Shown: positions 14,123-28,900, counted from the first letter of the stretch. The stretch: DNA of 64,000 nucleotides from Antedon bifida (GCA_963402885.1 OY727093.1:32363409-32427408); one strand, 5' to 3'. The notes: generated by a model from the letters alone, not told the origin. Translations and numbers: made by a program.

Positions 14123-14297
14123 CTCAACATGCCAAAGTTTAAGTCTTGTTCACACTGGACTCAAACAACAACATGCCAAATTTAAGTCTTGTTCACACTG
14201 GACTTAAACAACAACATGCCAAATTTAAGTCTTGTTCACACTTGACTTAAACAACAACATGCCAAAGTTTAAGGATAAGTCTTGTTCACATTGGTAT
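14123..14297. repeat. Four tandem copies of a ~43-bp unit
   Basis: Repeats of ACATGCCAAATTTAAGTCTT then GTTCACACTGGACTTAAAC, with a few substitutions and a six-base insertion in the last copy. No coding potential. Confidence 0.85.
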
Positions 14298-16264
14298 TTA
14301 AACCAAGGTAACTTTATTGACCAGTGTTTGCACTTTGTAGAATGGGTAATTTTGAAGATGGAGCATTTTTAAAATGAGACAAAGATTGATTGGAATCAAT
14401 TTATTATTAAAATAACAATAATAAATTCCAAATTTATTTTTGGATGGATTATTACACTTTTAAATATTTACAACTTTTACATACAGTCCTCTTCTGTTTA
14501 CATTTACATTACATTTGACTCCAAAAACAACCATCTATATTTAAACCTCCCTGGTATTTCCTTTGTTTCCATGGGAACTTTGTTTTACTTGGTGTAGAGC
14601 AGGAGTGGTCACATGATTACATCACATGACATCACATTAGAGAATGATCAAATGACTCAGAATCTTTGCTAATGAAATTTCCCATATGGTGGCGTGTGTG
14701 TTACTCATAGTGCATAGCCATGTGTATTTTACACGTAAAGCAAACTTTATAATAGTACAGTTAATAATATACTGTGTAATGATTATAATTAATAAGTTGA
14801 ATGTTCTTTGTGTTGTTACGGTTGGTCATCATAGCGCTTCAATAAAGGCTGATTAATGTAGTTTTTTTTTTATTGATATTATTACTCATAAAAAATAACA
14901 AAGATATGACTTAATGCTTTTTTGTTTTATTTGGCTTCTACAGTATCTATGGGAGCCAACCAGTCTGTTTGTGTACCTTACGGATAAAGTCTGTATGTTG
15001 TTATTATAAACATGTTTGTATGTTGTTTGTATGTTGTTTGCTTTAAACTGTAGATGGACTATAGTACTGGGTGCACGCTGTAAACACCAGGTCAGTCTAT
15101 GATGAAGCTGTGCAAACAATAAACTGTATCTTGTCAATACAAATATTCCAAAACATCCGATGATAATAAATCGGGCAATATGCGTGGGTTAAACACATAT
15201 ACTGCTGTATGCACACATGTTAATATTCCCACAAACTGATGACAACATATTGTTTACTGGTTTAGTGAAAACACTTTAAACTAAATGCCGCCTCAAAAGA
15301 TGCTAATCTGTGTGATAGATGTATTTTTACTGTACAATCTAATTGTATTTAAACGACTAACTTGTCAGTATCTGTGTGACAATTAAATATAATAATTATT
15401 GAAAACACTGTTAAATTAAAATAATAATAATAAAAAAAATACCTCTGCAGATTATGGTAATCTGCGTTGCTATCTATTGCTATTATCGTGCTCAACCTAC
15501 GTTAGCGACAACGACAACGATGGTTCAACTTGTCACTTATGGATCTGTGTGACAATTAGATTGAATAATTTCCTGCCTGGTAATCAAATAATCTATTATG
15601 AAAACGGTGAGAATTTCCTTTTTATTAGACAGTCTGAAGAATCTCAAACTACTGATATACTACTGTTTGATACTGAAGAGCCTCTGGTAGCTACAGCACT
15701 GCAAAACAAAAATAGACAATTTGGTTGTCATCTGTATGTAAAAATGCAGGGAAAAGTTTGCACAACTTATTATAGGTGGCGCCAGATAAAACATGAATTT
15801 TGTACAGTACTAAAAGAAGTGAGACTAAATTCATACAAAAATCTATTTTAATTGTTATTTGATGATAAATAAATACACTCTTCATAATCCATGACAGCAC
15901 AAAATACCATACCTTAAATGACAACTCTAATAGTAATAGCCACAAAGTAATCACCACTATGATAACAATAATATGCACTTCCCTATAAGGTACTGGCTTA
16001 TAAATATTCATATTTGCTCATGAATGATTCATGCTACTTATGCATGATTCACAAGCTGTACTGTATGCTTTACTCATTATAGAAGACCACACAAATTAAA
16101 AGGCTCCATGATGTCTGGAAGTTTGTATTAAGAATGAGAGAAGCATATCTTTCTAGTAATAAGACTACACAAACAAAATATTAATTAGTTTATCCAAAGT
16201 GATATATGATTCAGGTTATAAAATTATGAAATAATTTCCACAAATTATTGGGTTGACCTAGAGT

Positions 16265-16615
16265 ACAGCTGAGTATCATACACATAGGGATGCCGCAGTG
16301 ATGGATACAGGATTTTGAAATGAGTGGTCTAAAAATGGAAAACTGAAATTACTTTAACTTATTGTCATCCCTTTTGCATTTCCAATTTTCGAAATGTAGG
16401 GACAGGAAACAGGGCTTATGTGTAGATAATGTAGATGCCAAAAAAAACAGCTGAGTATCACTATCATACACATAGGGGTGATGCAGTGGAGGATCCAAGA
16501 TTTTAAAATGAGGGTGGTGGTAATGGTAAAATATATTCAATTTTCGAAATTTAGGGAGAGGAAAAGGGGCTTATGGGTAGATGGCAAAATCACTTTCAGT
16601 AGGACACAAAGTGGA
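16265..16615. repeat. Diverged direct duplication of ~180 bp
   Basis: Both halves contain GCTGAGTATCA, ATACACATAGGG, a GATTTT-AAATGAG block and GAAAT-TAGGGA-AGGAAA followed by GGGCTTATG-GTAGAT. The copies have diverged by indels, so this is an old local duplication. Confidence 0.7.
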
Positions 16616-17097
16616 GTTAGTAGATGACAACGATTTCTAAATTTTAAAAAAATAATAATTTTACCAATTTTGATCTGTGGACTGTACAGGTATCTTGCAT
16701 AAATGGTACAATATTATGTAGACAAGTCATAAAAAAATGAAGTACACTGTATTGATAAAGAAATTTTAAATCAAGTAAAACGGTACACATTTATCTCCCG
16801 AAAATAGAAAGTAGTTTTAATTTTATGATTGTATACATTATTACAATTTAGATTATTTCAAAATTACTCGAAATCAATATATAGACTGCGTCTCAAATTT
16901 ACACAGATATTTTGAATGATGTCATGATATAGATTAGTAGCAATTGTGCTGCTACAATATTATGCAATTACTACTATCTAGGCTCCGTATTCAACTTTAC
17001 CATCGATATCATTTTCTAGACAACTTAATTCTCACTATAAAACTATGATTTCTTAATTCTCCTGTCTGTTTCGCAATAATGTACTGCACATGCTAGT

Positions 17098-17403
17098 AGT
17101 AGTACATTGTATCACCAATATTTTTTGAAGTATTTTCCAATATGCTTTGTATGGCAACATTAAAAGGAATTGCTAGTTTATTGGGGCTTTTTTTTCAATT
17201 TTATGAATTTGAAATTTAAAGATGCTAAACATTGGAAGTATAAAAATGTTTAGTACACTGTACTGTACCACCAATATTTGCAAGTATTTTCTAATATTTT
17301 TTGTATGGTAACATTACATAGGAATTCAATTGCTAGTTTATTATTTGTTTTCAATTTAATGAGGTTTAATTTAAGATGCTAAACATTGGAGGTATAAAAA
17401 TGA
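17098..17403. repeat. Tandem duplication of ~155 bp
   Basis: Two diverged copies with CACCAATATTT, AAGTATTTTC, TTTGTATGG-AACATTA, AATTGCTAGTTTATT and AGATGCTAAACATTGGA. AT-rich intronic DNA without an ORF. Confidence 0.75.
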
Positions 17404-18540
17404 AAATTAAAATACCATGTTTGTGCAGTGATTTACCACACATCAGATATTGACTATACCAGAGACTTTTTAGAACTCAAAATAAATTATAAACCTCAAA
17501 TTCATTTCATTCTTCATTCAATATGGTTTGTATTACTGTACTGCAATTGTACCGTTACAGTAATTGGCAGCCAGTTAATATAAATAATATTGCATAATGA
17601 TTCCAAGGTCCTAGCTGGAGTAATTCCTTAAAATAGCCTTTCATATCATATACAAGTTATGCAGCTAATTCATTCATTTCTAAGATCTCGTTTCTGCGTA
17701 GCATTGTATTCAATTAGTTTCACTATTTTTATTAAAATTTGTATTTATTTTCTGTTTCACTTTTGGCTTGTTGATATTTTTATATACCTGGTCTTACATT
17801 TATTTATTTAGGTCAACTTTTTTTTTCATTTTCAATGAAAGCTAAATTTGTATTAATTGCTTGCAGTGGTGTTGATTATTTCATCAGCATTGCAATGATG
17901 TCATATGCTATTTTTAGACATGAAGTTAGTTAAAGATGGTTAAAGTTACCATGGTGATTTGTAAACCGTTTTGCAATGACAGAAATGCCTGTGTAGATTT
18001 AGGTATTTCTAGAACATGGAATCCATGGTTATTAGTCAAATGCTTTTACCAGATAATGGTAACAATTAGCAGTTTGCAAGGATAAAAGCATTACTGTACA
18101 TTCTATACCAAATAGTCTAATCAAAGTGGTCCATCCATGTACACACAAGGTAGCAGCCTACTGATGAAGACAGATGAATGATGATAGGGAGTAGTGATGA
18201 ATGATGGCAGAGAGTAACCATCCAATGACCTTGGTTTTGTCATGAGTAATTTATGGAATTTTGTGGCACATCAGATGATGATCATCATTTTTGTTTGATA
18301 TTATCTTTTCCACTTAGCATAGTGCAGTTAAAATAAAATCATACAAATTTCCATTTATCATTGTACAATACAATTAGATGCATTAACCTCATTTTTTTTG
18401 TAATGCTTAAATAAAAATGTTAGCACAAAATTGACCATTCATTTTCAACTGCAATAATAAAATTATAGAAATGGTATGTACAGTATCGCTAAGTATAAAT
18501 ATTTGTATTTTTACTATTCACAGCGAGCCAATAGACAGAC

Positions 18541-18632
18541 TGCACAGCTGTTGAGTTGAAAAGTCATTCTGCACACGCTTAGAAACATATGAGAGCATGC
18601 ACAGAATGACTGATAGACTCAATAGCTGCATA
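18541..18632. ncRNA. Imperfect hairpin, candidate pre-miRNA or small inverted-repeat relic
   Basis: A ~92-nt segment folds on itself. GCTGTTGAGT in the 5' arm pairs with ACTCAATAGC in the 3' arm, and AGTCATTCTG pairs perfectly with CAGAATGACT. The outer bases (ACTG..CA / TG..CAGT) pair less well, around a ~14-nt loop. Size, internal mismatches and loop resemble an animal microRNA precursor, but I do not recognise the arm sequences. Because it is near-palindromic, either strand could be transcribed; the minus strand is co-linear with the DUSP host gene. Confidence 0.3.
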
Positions 18633-19554
18633 GTTTAGAGTGGTGTACCATAAAAATTAAATATCACTAATTATTCATACTGTACCATTGAATAAAGTGA
18701 ATTATTTTAGGATATAAGCATAAAAACTTGTACTCGTAAAATCATTTGAATGGTTTTATGATTTGATAGTAGTTTTGTGACTGAGTCATAAGAGATGAGA
18801 GCCAAGGGGATTAGTAACCTACCAGCATGCCTTTATCATATTTGGATCATCATATCCATCATGGAAATTATCATGCTAAATTAGATGCATTAACCTCATT
18901 TTGGGTTATAATTGCATAACACAATATTTTCATTCTCCTAATTCACATTTCCAGTGACATACACCAGGCAATGTAATGATTTGCTTTTGCACTATCAATT
19001 TTTTTTTGCTTCCTTTTTTCAATTGCAATACATTTATAGCGCATACAGTAGTTTCTGTATAAACATTTATTTTGTCACTGTCAATTTTTAGGTAGGCCAG
19101 AAAAACATGAAGTCAATTCTTTCATATGGCTTTACCTACTGTACCAAGAGAAACAGAATGTCAAATATCTCTACAGCCATATTATGCTTGCCTATGGAAA
19201 AGAACAGTAATAAAGTTGAAAGTGTTGGAGTACTGAAAATAACAAACTTCCCTAATTTATAATGGAATGAACCAAACTCTACCAGCATAGTGTCTAAAGT
19301 GCTATCCCTGTAGATGACTCATACTTTTGTTGACAATATGCTAACCAATGACATTTAACGTGCATGAGTGCTTTTCAAAAGACCACCGCATTGAACGGCT
19401 TCATGGGAAGAGCTCATGATGACGACAATTATACGTAAAAGAATTCTTTTATCAGTTGTTGTTGTTAGTAGGGAGGGATCAGCTTGTCCATACTGCCCTA
19501 AAAGGTGTTGTGCAATTTTGGATTGAGGTCACACTAAATAAATCAAAATATGAT

Positions 19555-19760
19555 GACATCAAGAGGTAGAAAAGTGACATCATACGTAAATAAAATTGTC
19601 ATCAACATCAAGAGGTAGAAAAGTGACATCATACGTAAATAAAATTGTCATCAACATCACTGGAAGTAAAAAAGTGACATCATATGTAAATAAAATTGTC
19701 ATAAACATCAAGAGGTAGAAAAGTGACATCATACGTAAATAAAATTGTCATCAACATCAT
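19555..19760. repeat. Four tandem copies of a ~49-bp unit
   Basis: Unit ATCAAGAGGTAGAAAAGTGA then CATCATACGTAAATAAAATT and GTCATCAAC. The third copy is the most diverged. Lies in the DUSP intron. Confidence 0.9.
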
Positions 19761-22136
19761 CATGAAAATGATCTTGAAAATAGATACTTCGTCATTCTAA
19801 AGAATGTATTCAGGTTTATAAGCAAGTAAAGTAGATACAGTAAGTCAAGTTGTTAGTTCTGTCTTGAAATTTAATATTAATATCATGGAGGTAGTAGTAC
19901 TACATACATGGCAACACTTTCAATCATCAATAATTTATTCCTTCCTAAAACTTCATTTTTATAAAAGCTTTATAAAATAACCTAAAACACTGCCATGACC
20001 AAACCTGCATCTGATTAAAAATTCTTATAATCAGTTTAACAACAGCAATGTACAACACACTGTATATTCTATCATCCCAGCACTTACAAAATAGTGGGGT
20101 AGAAAGTCAATGACATGTACAGGATATGAACAGAAACTTGACTCTTTGAGTAATGCATTTTCTACTGTGTACAAAACCATTGCAGTATTGTAATATTATT
20201 CAGGTTTTCTTTGAAAGATTCTTTTAACTAGAGAACAGGCAGTTTCCAAGTAATTGGACACAAAAAACTAAAAAAACTTGTGTCACAAAGTGTGTCATTA
20301 ACCTGCATCAAAACATTCCATCTTTTGACTCTTCTTAGCAAATGATTATAAAAAGCAATAAATACAGGGAGGGTAATAATTATTGATCATAGATAATAGA
20401 TTAAATTTTCTTAGCGCAATTAAAAGTTGTCAAGCAATGTACACAGTGTTATTGGTTAAATAAGAAATTTTTAAAACAAACTTAATATCTTCTGTTTACC
20501 TAAATTGTATGGCTCAACTTAAGTTTATGACCTGTGGTTGACCTTTTTAAGTTATTGATGAATAACGAATTCACTGACAAGCAAGAATTCAAGCACACAG
20601 TATAATAATGTATGCTTTCTACAGCTGATATGATAGTCAATAATAAGATGCTTAGCTTTAAAATTGAACAGAATTAATTAAATGAGAAAAAGATAATTTA
20701 TTGAGATAAATTAATAGAGTGTGAGTCATGCAATATTGAATTGTGCAGAGTGCCTGTACGGAATGGTGATCTTGATAATATAATGTAGGCAATAATAAAC
20801 TTTATTGTTTATATTGCTTGAAGGTTTGCATATATATATATACATATATACTGTATTCCCAGTTTCCTGGACTTTCTGCATTCTCACTCATGAGGACGAT
20901 CAAAACATATTGATCGAAACGTCAAGAAACCCAACAGTTTTTTCAGAACTAATATATGTGGTGTTGTGTACTGCAAATTTTAATGTTTACTTTACACTAT
21001 ATAATATAAGTACATTCTATAAAATCTCTAGATTGTCATTCTGTTGCTCCACAAAAAATACAGTACACTGATTTTAAAATTGGCAAATTGGCTAAAATTG
21101 TGCACTTTCTTAACTCTACAGTATCCTGTAGAAAACCGAGCCGGTATCGACAGTTGAAGTTTGGTGAATATGCACTGAAGGTTCTGTACCCTAGCCTAGC
21201 TAGCAGCCTATATTATTGTGACCGATTGATGGTGGAAAATTATTACGGTACTCCACTAAGTTGCAGTATAAGGTCTTAAACATCAGACTACTGGCTAGTA
21301 GGTAGAAGAAGTTGATGTCACATCTTAACCAGCAAATCCATAATCATTTGGCTTCTTTGAATTCAACAAATCATCACAAATACTGTGCAGTAGTTTGATT
21401 ATGGAAGTTAAACATTTAGATAGACACAGCTGACTTACTAGTATAATCGATACTAACTATGTACAGTACTATACTGTAATATTAAAACTGAACATCTGTC
21501 AAATTGCTACTGTAGTGTTTTACTCAATAATATTTTGGAAGTATTTGCTTTCATACACTGGTTACAGTAGTAGGTAAAATAGAAACCTTTTTTGGGTAAC
21601 ATGACCTCTAAATGTCAATAAATGAGGTAATATACTGTAATAATTAAGTTTACAGAAATACATTTATGACAATAATTATTAATAGATAGATAATACATTT
21701 CACATTTAACTATGTTGCCATCAAACTTTATTAGATTGAATAATGTAGGCTACATTCATGTTCTGTAGTTGAGCATGCTGTACTGTTAAAACATTAAGTT
21801 TAATAGAGTAGTCATTTTATAATACTCAACATTGAAAGATGTGCAACACACTCTTATAGTTCTCTTTTTAAAATGGTGGTTCCACCTGAATGCCTACCAT
21901 TTTTTTAGTATTGCCGATGCTTACATCATGATCGCTAGCACTTTCATAAGTTGGGGCCAGGGGATTGCTGGTTGTTTTTTTCTGATTTGGGAAAACTTGG
22001 TTAAATGTTGTGAATAAATATTTATAATTATCAATAATTCTGATAGCTTTCAAACATGAAGGTATGCTTTTAACTATATCTGGTTGTTTAAATTAAAATC
22101 CTAAATTAAATTATTAGAAGAATAATTTGTACTTAC

Positions 22137-22430
22137 TTTATTTTGTTGTAGTCGCCGTCTAACTAATTTTGAGTTTGCGATGTTGACAGCATTTAGGATG
22201 TGTCCTGCGTTAAATTCCAAGAATGCTCTGCTATCGATAAGAACATATTTATCCAAATCTGTACTTAATAAGTTTGCAAGCCTTTCGCATGATAACGATC
22301 TTGGAGGTATCGGTGGCGGACTTTGCAGATTTAGAATCGAGCTGGACGTCGCTGCGGTCATAGTAGTAGCAAGTGACTGTGTACTGCCAGATGCGTAGTG
22401 ATCCATGGTTGCCCCTATTACCAACTGCAT
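22137..22430 (-). CDS. DUSP8/16: DUSP8/16-type MAP-kinase phosphatase, first coding exon (N-terminal rhodanese half)
   Basis: Exon 1 encodes 98 residues and ends in phase 0 at a GTAAGT donor. An in-frame TAA directly precedes the ATG, so the start at 22430 is the only upstream choice; a second ATG lies eight codons in. The first ~45 residues are Ser/Thr- and Pro-rich. The rhodanese (CH2) domain follows, with LIDSRAFLEFNAGHI and then the basic run LVRRRLQQ, the kinase-interaction motif by which these phosphatases dock p38/JNK. The wording matches the DUSP8/DUSP16 branch (SKLxKRRLQQxKVTI) better than DUSP10 or DUSP1/4/6. By family knowledge the protein dephosphorylates the Thr and Tyr of activated MAP kinases. 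A possible acceptor (TTACCAG) just upstream of the ATG suggests a separate 5'UTR exon. The phosphatase domain is outside the window. Confidence 0.92.
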
Positions 22431-25400
22431 TTAGCTGGTAAGTCAAACCAATTTGTTTTAAATAAACACTGCTACAGTCGTACTATTAAAACTTGTTAAT
22501 CATAAAACCAAAGAGTACATTTTCATAGGTGTCTTGTGGTCATACAGAATGACTTGTAAAACTATATCTGACTGATTGCAACACAGAATATGATAACATC
22601 TGATAGAAAGCAATTGTACCGTTGTTAGTGATGAATTGTGTAAACAGATATGAATGGAAGTGAGGCTTCTCAACTTTGAGTCAAAACAAACAATAAATTA
22701 TGATTAGCAGAATTGTAATTAAAGATGTGAGTCTGCTGAAACACAGGTGATGGTAAATATTTGGAATATTAAACCAGGACAAAACGATGTCAAGAGACTT
22801 CTAAATTTAGCCAGGTACAAAATGGGTGACTCAGGTGCTATGAATGGAGAATGCCGTGGGCAAACCAACTTGCGTCTTTAACTTTGATAGAGAGTCTTAC
22901 TCAGCAGAGAGTTCACGCACTACAACTTACTGAATATGCTAGATATGCGATAACCATCTTATGAGGACACCTACAGTGAAATAAAAATAAATAAACTGTT
23001 GTACATATTTCTAGAAATAGGTTGCTTTATATAGTAATTATATTTTATATTATATTTTACAAAGATTATAAATTAGACCTAAATAGAGCATGGAATAAAC
23101 AAGTTATTACAATACATGACTGTTACTTAAAATTATACTGCAGTGCTTGAAACAAGCAGAAAATGCATCAATTTTAGATTGATTTACTTTATTAGTCTTT
23201 ATTTATTACAGAATAAAATTGTATTGTATTTCTAGGTTCTTTACAGGTTAGAGAATTGTTTCAGCTAAGCTTCATGGACGATGATGACGACGATACAAGG
23301 CAATATAATATAATCACATAACATCGTTGATAGCGAATGACTCATACTGTATAGCTATCATCGTAAATGTTAATTTTAACATACCGAAACATTTCCGTAT
23401 TTCATTATGTTGATTTATTTTATAATTTAAATTGTACAATATTCCATCATACAAAATGTAGTAATAATATTTATTATTATAAATATATTTATAATTACTT
23501 ATCATTGCCAATCGTCGTACTGTGCATGATCAGTAAATCTTTTCCATAATTAAAATATTTTAATTTTGGTTTTTTAATTGTTCTTTATATTATAATATAC
23601 AGGTATAAAAATTTCAACTATTTTTAAAAATTCAAGTCTGGGCCTAATCGTAATTAAAAATTCAAATTTTGAAATGTACTGCAAATTCAATGTTTGAAGA
23701 CCTAAGAGTAGACCTAGCTGGATAGTTAGCATTTTTGTCATGTTAATTCATTGTGCGTAGTCTTGACACGAAATCTATGTCTCAGTGACAACAAATGATA
23801 AAATGCGTGTAGGTTTTAGATTGTCATAAAATGAAAGACAAACTCTAGCTGGTTCAGAAGGGACTGATGTTGATGCTAGCTAGCCTAGCTAGGCCCCTCT
23901 AAACCTTTTCATTTATAATTATAAATTTACTTTACAATACAATTATAGCTAGGCCTAGACCTACCTAGGCCTAGTCTTATCTAAAATTATATTGTAATAC
24001 AGAATCCTACCTGCTGCCACAAGCCTACCTAGGCCTAGATACATATTAATAGGCCTAGAAATTGTGAATTAATTATCTATCTTTTCAATGACATTATTTC
24101 TTGCCAAACCGCTGCTGCTGTGCAGTCAGCTGTCAAACAGCCTGTCGTATGTTTTGTTGTAGAGATAGAGCGGCAACCTACCAAACAAATTTTTGTTAAA
24201 ATTAATCAAACTAACCTTCTAATTCTTCTAAATTTCTACCACGTCTCGACGTGACAATCTGCAGAAACCCTGCCAGTTACCTCCCGGTAGTGTCATTACC
24301 TTACCACATAAAATTCACAATTAAATTTGGTATATTCTCACTAGAAACAGGGCAAAATCCATGACCGAATCTATCGTCGAACAGTTGCGGCCATGAAAAA
24401 AAGTGCATGCCTGGTGAAATCATAAGCTAAAAATAGATTGATGGAGGTCGAGTGTTGGCCAATCAGTGTCTGACTTACAAGTTGGAGTAGCGTCATTACA
24501 AACCAATGAAATGCTTCCAACAATGATTGTGTTTCCCTGGCAATAGGTTTCCAGGAGAAATTGTACTTAAGTTCGTTAACTTCAAACCTGAAAGTTATTT
24601 GTAGAGTGTTTTTAGCTTTGAGCAAACATTAAATTAATTAAATGCAATACAACAAAGGTAAATACAAATAATAGTAAAGCATTTTGTTCATTTGTCACGT
24701 GCTTATTCGTATTGAATTGTTACGGTAATTTAAATGTGCCCTTGTTTAAATTGAAGTATAATTTAAATTAAATATTTTCTTTCTCCCTGGACGCGCGTTT
24801 TCTACCACGCCGACGATTTATTAATGTTTTTTTTCTACTGATGATATAGTCATAATTTTTTTTATAATGTATATACCTATTGCCTATGTTTTATTTGTAT
24901 CTGCTCTATGTGAGGTCTTACATCTTATAGTGCGTGTGAAAGCCATTTACCGTATACATTCTGAAGGTGGTATTCATCTTTATACATTCGTGGGATATTA
25001 AATCAACACCACAGATATGTAAAATTACCACAAAGAAACACAAGTAAATGAACTGAAATGTTGTTACTCATCATTAGCGCTAACCGTGCCTGGTGGTACA
25101 ACCGGGCCACGCAGCCAGGCCTCCTATCTATCGTAGCATTAAGATTCACCGCAGAATCACCTAAGCACAGATTCAGCGAAAGTTCTGTTAAAAACAACCC
25201 GGATGACGGACTATGCGACTTCTTTAAGCCTCATGACAATGACACACTGACTCAAGTCAAAATCAGGCCATTTCTTGAAAATGACACACGAATTTAACAG
25301 GCCAATTTCTTGTGACTCAGTCAGTAGAAATTCTTTGGCCCGACGTCGTGGCGTCAACATCACACAGGGGTTGAGGCAAAGTTTTGTTTGATTTTCTGAG

Positions 25401-27372
25401 TCAAACTAATAAATGCGGTCCAAGGTTTAAAAGTTTATGTACTGGAACAATTAATAATTGGATTTTAGTCCAAAGTTAGAAATGTAATTAAGTAAACAAT
25501 GGTTCTTAGTTCATTGTGTTGATTGGAAGAAAAGACCCGGCACTTATGTTAAGTGAGCAATTGTTTGAACGCCTCCAAACATTCCAATGTATTCAACTTT
25601 CCAACCTGAGATTCATCAGAAAACAGAAATTGGTTTAGGTTATAATTAAGGTTGGAAAGAGGGAATGAAAATGTATCCGTGCAAGAAATTTAAAAGTACT
25701 GAATAATAAAAAATTGAACAAAATATAAAACCGCAAAATATGGATATCAAAAATTAGGAAGACGACGAATGGCTGCTCAATTTGTGTTACCTCATAGGAG
25801 GCTACGACGATATAAACAAGACCTTTGGAGATACGAAAGATCATAACCCGGATGTCAGTGAAAGTTCTCATAAATCAACTATTTTCATCTATTTCAACTT
25901 TCTGGTTATTTCCTCGTAAGACCTCCTTGGGTTCACCCACCGGTGTGTTGTTTACTGTTTTTAGAAGAAAAAAAACGGGAAAATTCTTCTACCGGTATCA
26001 TCATTCCAGAAGTTATTGAAACACAACATCAAATAGGCCTAGGTGAACAGAGGGTAAATAAAATTACGGACAACATTATATAATTTGAATGAATGAAACT
26101 GGATGATTTTTTTTCCAGGATGAAAAAAGAAATTAGAGGGTGTCTAGAAAACTCAGATCTCAAATATATCTGGTTATATTTCAATGTAAAGTGATTTATA
26201 TATAGTGTTTCTAAATATTGTTATACTTTTAACCCAATGTTTTATATATTTTTATATTCTATGAAATCCACTTTTTGAGGACGAAATAAAGTGAATTGAA
26301 GGCTATAAAATATAATTTGAATGAAAATGGATGATTTTGTTACCAGGATGTATCAAAGAATAATTGAATGGCTTTGAGTGCAAGATGAGGCAGGCGATGT
26401 ATCTTGATGTAAAGACATTTGATCATACAAAACTTAATAAATAAATAAATAAACATGAGTTTCGGGTCACACGCCTGTCACTGAATCAAACCAATAAATA
26501 GATATTTATTACGAAACAGATGAGGTTAGAAGGAAGGAAAAAATCCCGGATCATCCGTCAATTAAGATGCCATGCTCTCCGTGAACTGAGAGAGTATTCG
26601 GAAAAAGGGAAATTCCCGCATATACTTATCCAATAGTTTCTAATTCGTTTCCGCTTAAAAAATGTAAACAGTACAATAACCATGGTTAAAGAACAATTTT
26701 TTTATGGTTTTATTCCGATATTCCTAACAAAGTCTGGTCACTGTGAGCAAAGTTATGTTTCTATACATAAATATACATTAGGAATCCATTATAAGCAACA
26801 CTGTTATAAAGTTGATAATGTAAAATTTATGAACATCGAGCTGACGTCATAAACATTATGTGTTATGCGATTCCTAAAATTATTTACGTAAAGAGATGAT
26901 GATACTGGCAGGCGATTTATGCTCTCTTGTTGTGCCTTATATACCGAATAAACTGAATACTAAGTACAAACTAAAATTGTGTTCCTGCTTACGCAATATG
27001 AACCGAATGATATTGTGAATAGAGATTCCTTTATTATCCAATATAATGGAAATTACAGTCATCATAATCTTATCTTGCCTTAAATAATTATAAAGGAAAA
27101 AAGAACTATCGTACAAATATTTTGAACTATAATATTAGTCATAGTAATTAATACTGGTTAATAAGATGTAAAAATATATGCAGCACTCATATTTCAAAAA
27201 CATAATAATGCACGGAGTGTGTGTTCAAATGGTATCTGGATGAATACTGACGAAGGACCACATGGGTATATGCGCCAGGATCGTGTGTGTTAAAGTTATC
27301 CTCCTCTCGGATAAATTAATGTCTATCCATTTGTCAATTTGAAACGTATACCGTTATTTAGGCCTACATTAT

Positions 27373-27492
27373 CTGTTATTATCGTATGAACGCAACTTCC
27401 AGCAGCATCCAGGGTATGTTATTATCGTGTGAACGCAACTTCCAGCAGCATCCAGGGTATGTTATTATCGTGTGAACGCAACTTCCAGCAAC
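27373..27492. repeat. Three tandem copies of a ~44-bp unit
   Basis: Repeats of GTTATTATCGTGTGAACGCA then ACTTCCAGCAGCATCCAGGG. The third copy is truncated and carries AGCAACAT. No coding potential. Confidence 0.85.
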
Positions 27493-28900
27493 ATGTTCCT
27501 TGTTGTGCATCGAGTGAACGACTTCGATTAGTGATTTTCCGATCGAAAAGGAACCGTACGATTATTGTGTAAGTGTGCAGTCAGTTTGATTAATATCTTC
27601 AGCACATATTGAATGCCATATGGAAATATGACATTGGCAATCATACCAACGCTAAACATATGATGACTCATCGTTTGTTAATTGAATTCGCGACAAACGA
27701 CTTAATCGTAAATTGTAGAAGATATTAAACATGACTTTCTTCGTTCTTTTCACTGCATTTTATGGCTGTAAACAAATGTAATAATGTGTTGAGGGTCGCT
27801 TTCTTTATGATGGGTCAGTCATTTTTTACGCAGTGAGGAGGTTGAATTAATGGTTAATGCAAGTGTGTTGATCATTGATGTAACCTTTGTACGACGACGT
27901 TGATAATGATAACGAAATATCGAATTTTGAATAAAAAGAACGAAAAAACAAATCCAACGCACATTTTCTAAACAACTCTCATCTAGTATTAGCAATTCTA
28001 ATAATATTTTTGATAAATAACCTAGGCTCCTCAACAAAAATATTACTGGATTTTATACTTCATCATTCGATAGGACCAGATGAAACAAAGTGGAGAAAAT
28101 AAAATTAATGAGTCAAATTTGCAATGTGTAGGCCTAATTATTTATATTGTAATCATTTTCTGTTATCATAAAATGCAATTCAGCTGAAAAACGATATTTT
28201 TTTCCTGCTTCTAATTAATTTTATAAATGTATATTTTTTTTGTATAATGTATATGTAATGTATTTAATTGAGTTGAATACATATTCCAGTGATATATTAA
28301 TACTACGAAGGTAATACATCTTATCAATGCACTGGTGTTGGATCACCAATTGCTAATTGAAATTTGTGAAAAATTTAGATTTTTACTTATAGGCCTAAAT
28401 CCTAGGTAATGGTAAAGATGTCATGGTAAAATAATAACTATATATGAGAGTAATAATACAGAGTACAGAAACACATAGATAGGCCAAAACATTGGGAATA
28501 CACGATGATTATTAAAGTCAACGGTTAAACATTATCCACAGCATATTGCGTACATCACAAGCATGACTATTTACACCTCTAGATATTTTCTAATAATATA
28601 CATATTAAGTTACTATTTTAATTTGTTTTTGCAATGATGACGCTTATAAATTTCATTATTTCGTTAAGTGATAGGTCTAACTATTTTGTTCTTTCAATGT
28701 TCAAACAGTCTGCAGCTAACACGCGCACCTTTATGTTAAGATGATCTGGACTGAATTTACAACGAATTTCAATTGATTCAAATACGATTCTGTACTATAA
28801 TTAAATTATAATTATATAAATTTAAATCATTATCTTCATCGAACGAGTCAAAATTGACAATGATGTTAATTGCATTGCCGCCGGGTTTTAACATTCAGCT

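Larger units (their letters stand above)
1178..22136 (-). other. 20.96-kb first coding intron of the DUSP8/16-like gene
   Basis: The intron separates two phase-0 coding exons. I found no convincing coding exon on either strand inside it. It holds a 30-bp minisatellite, MITE-A copies at 5.1 and 9.1 kb, other inverted-repeat elements, several tandem duplications, a ~92-nt hairpin and 16 TGASTCA (AP-1 type) heptamers. Stretches not covered by separate entries (for example 3.6-5.1, 5.9-7.4, 7.6-9.0 and 20-22 kb) are AT-rich DNA in which I see no further genes. Confidence 0.8.

Noticed and set aside
15477..15851. 124-residue plus-strand ORF inside the DUSP intron
   Set aside because: No recognisable motif, no splice partners, and composition like the surrounding AT-rich intron.
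22180..22398. Plus-strand ORF opposite the DUSP first exon
   Set aside because: Antisense shadow of the rhodanese-domain exon.
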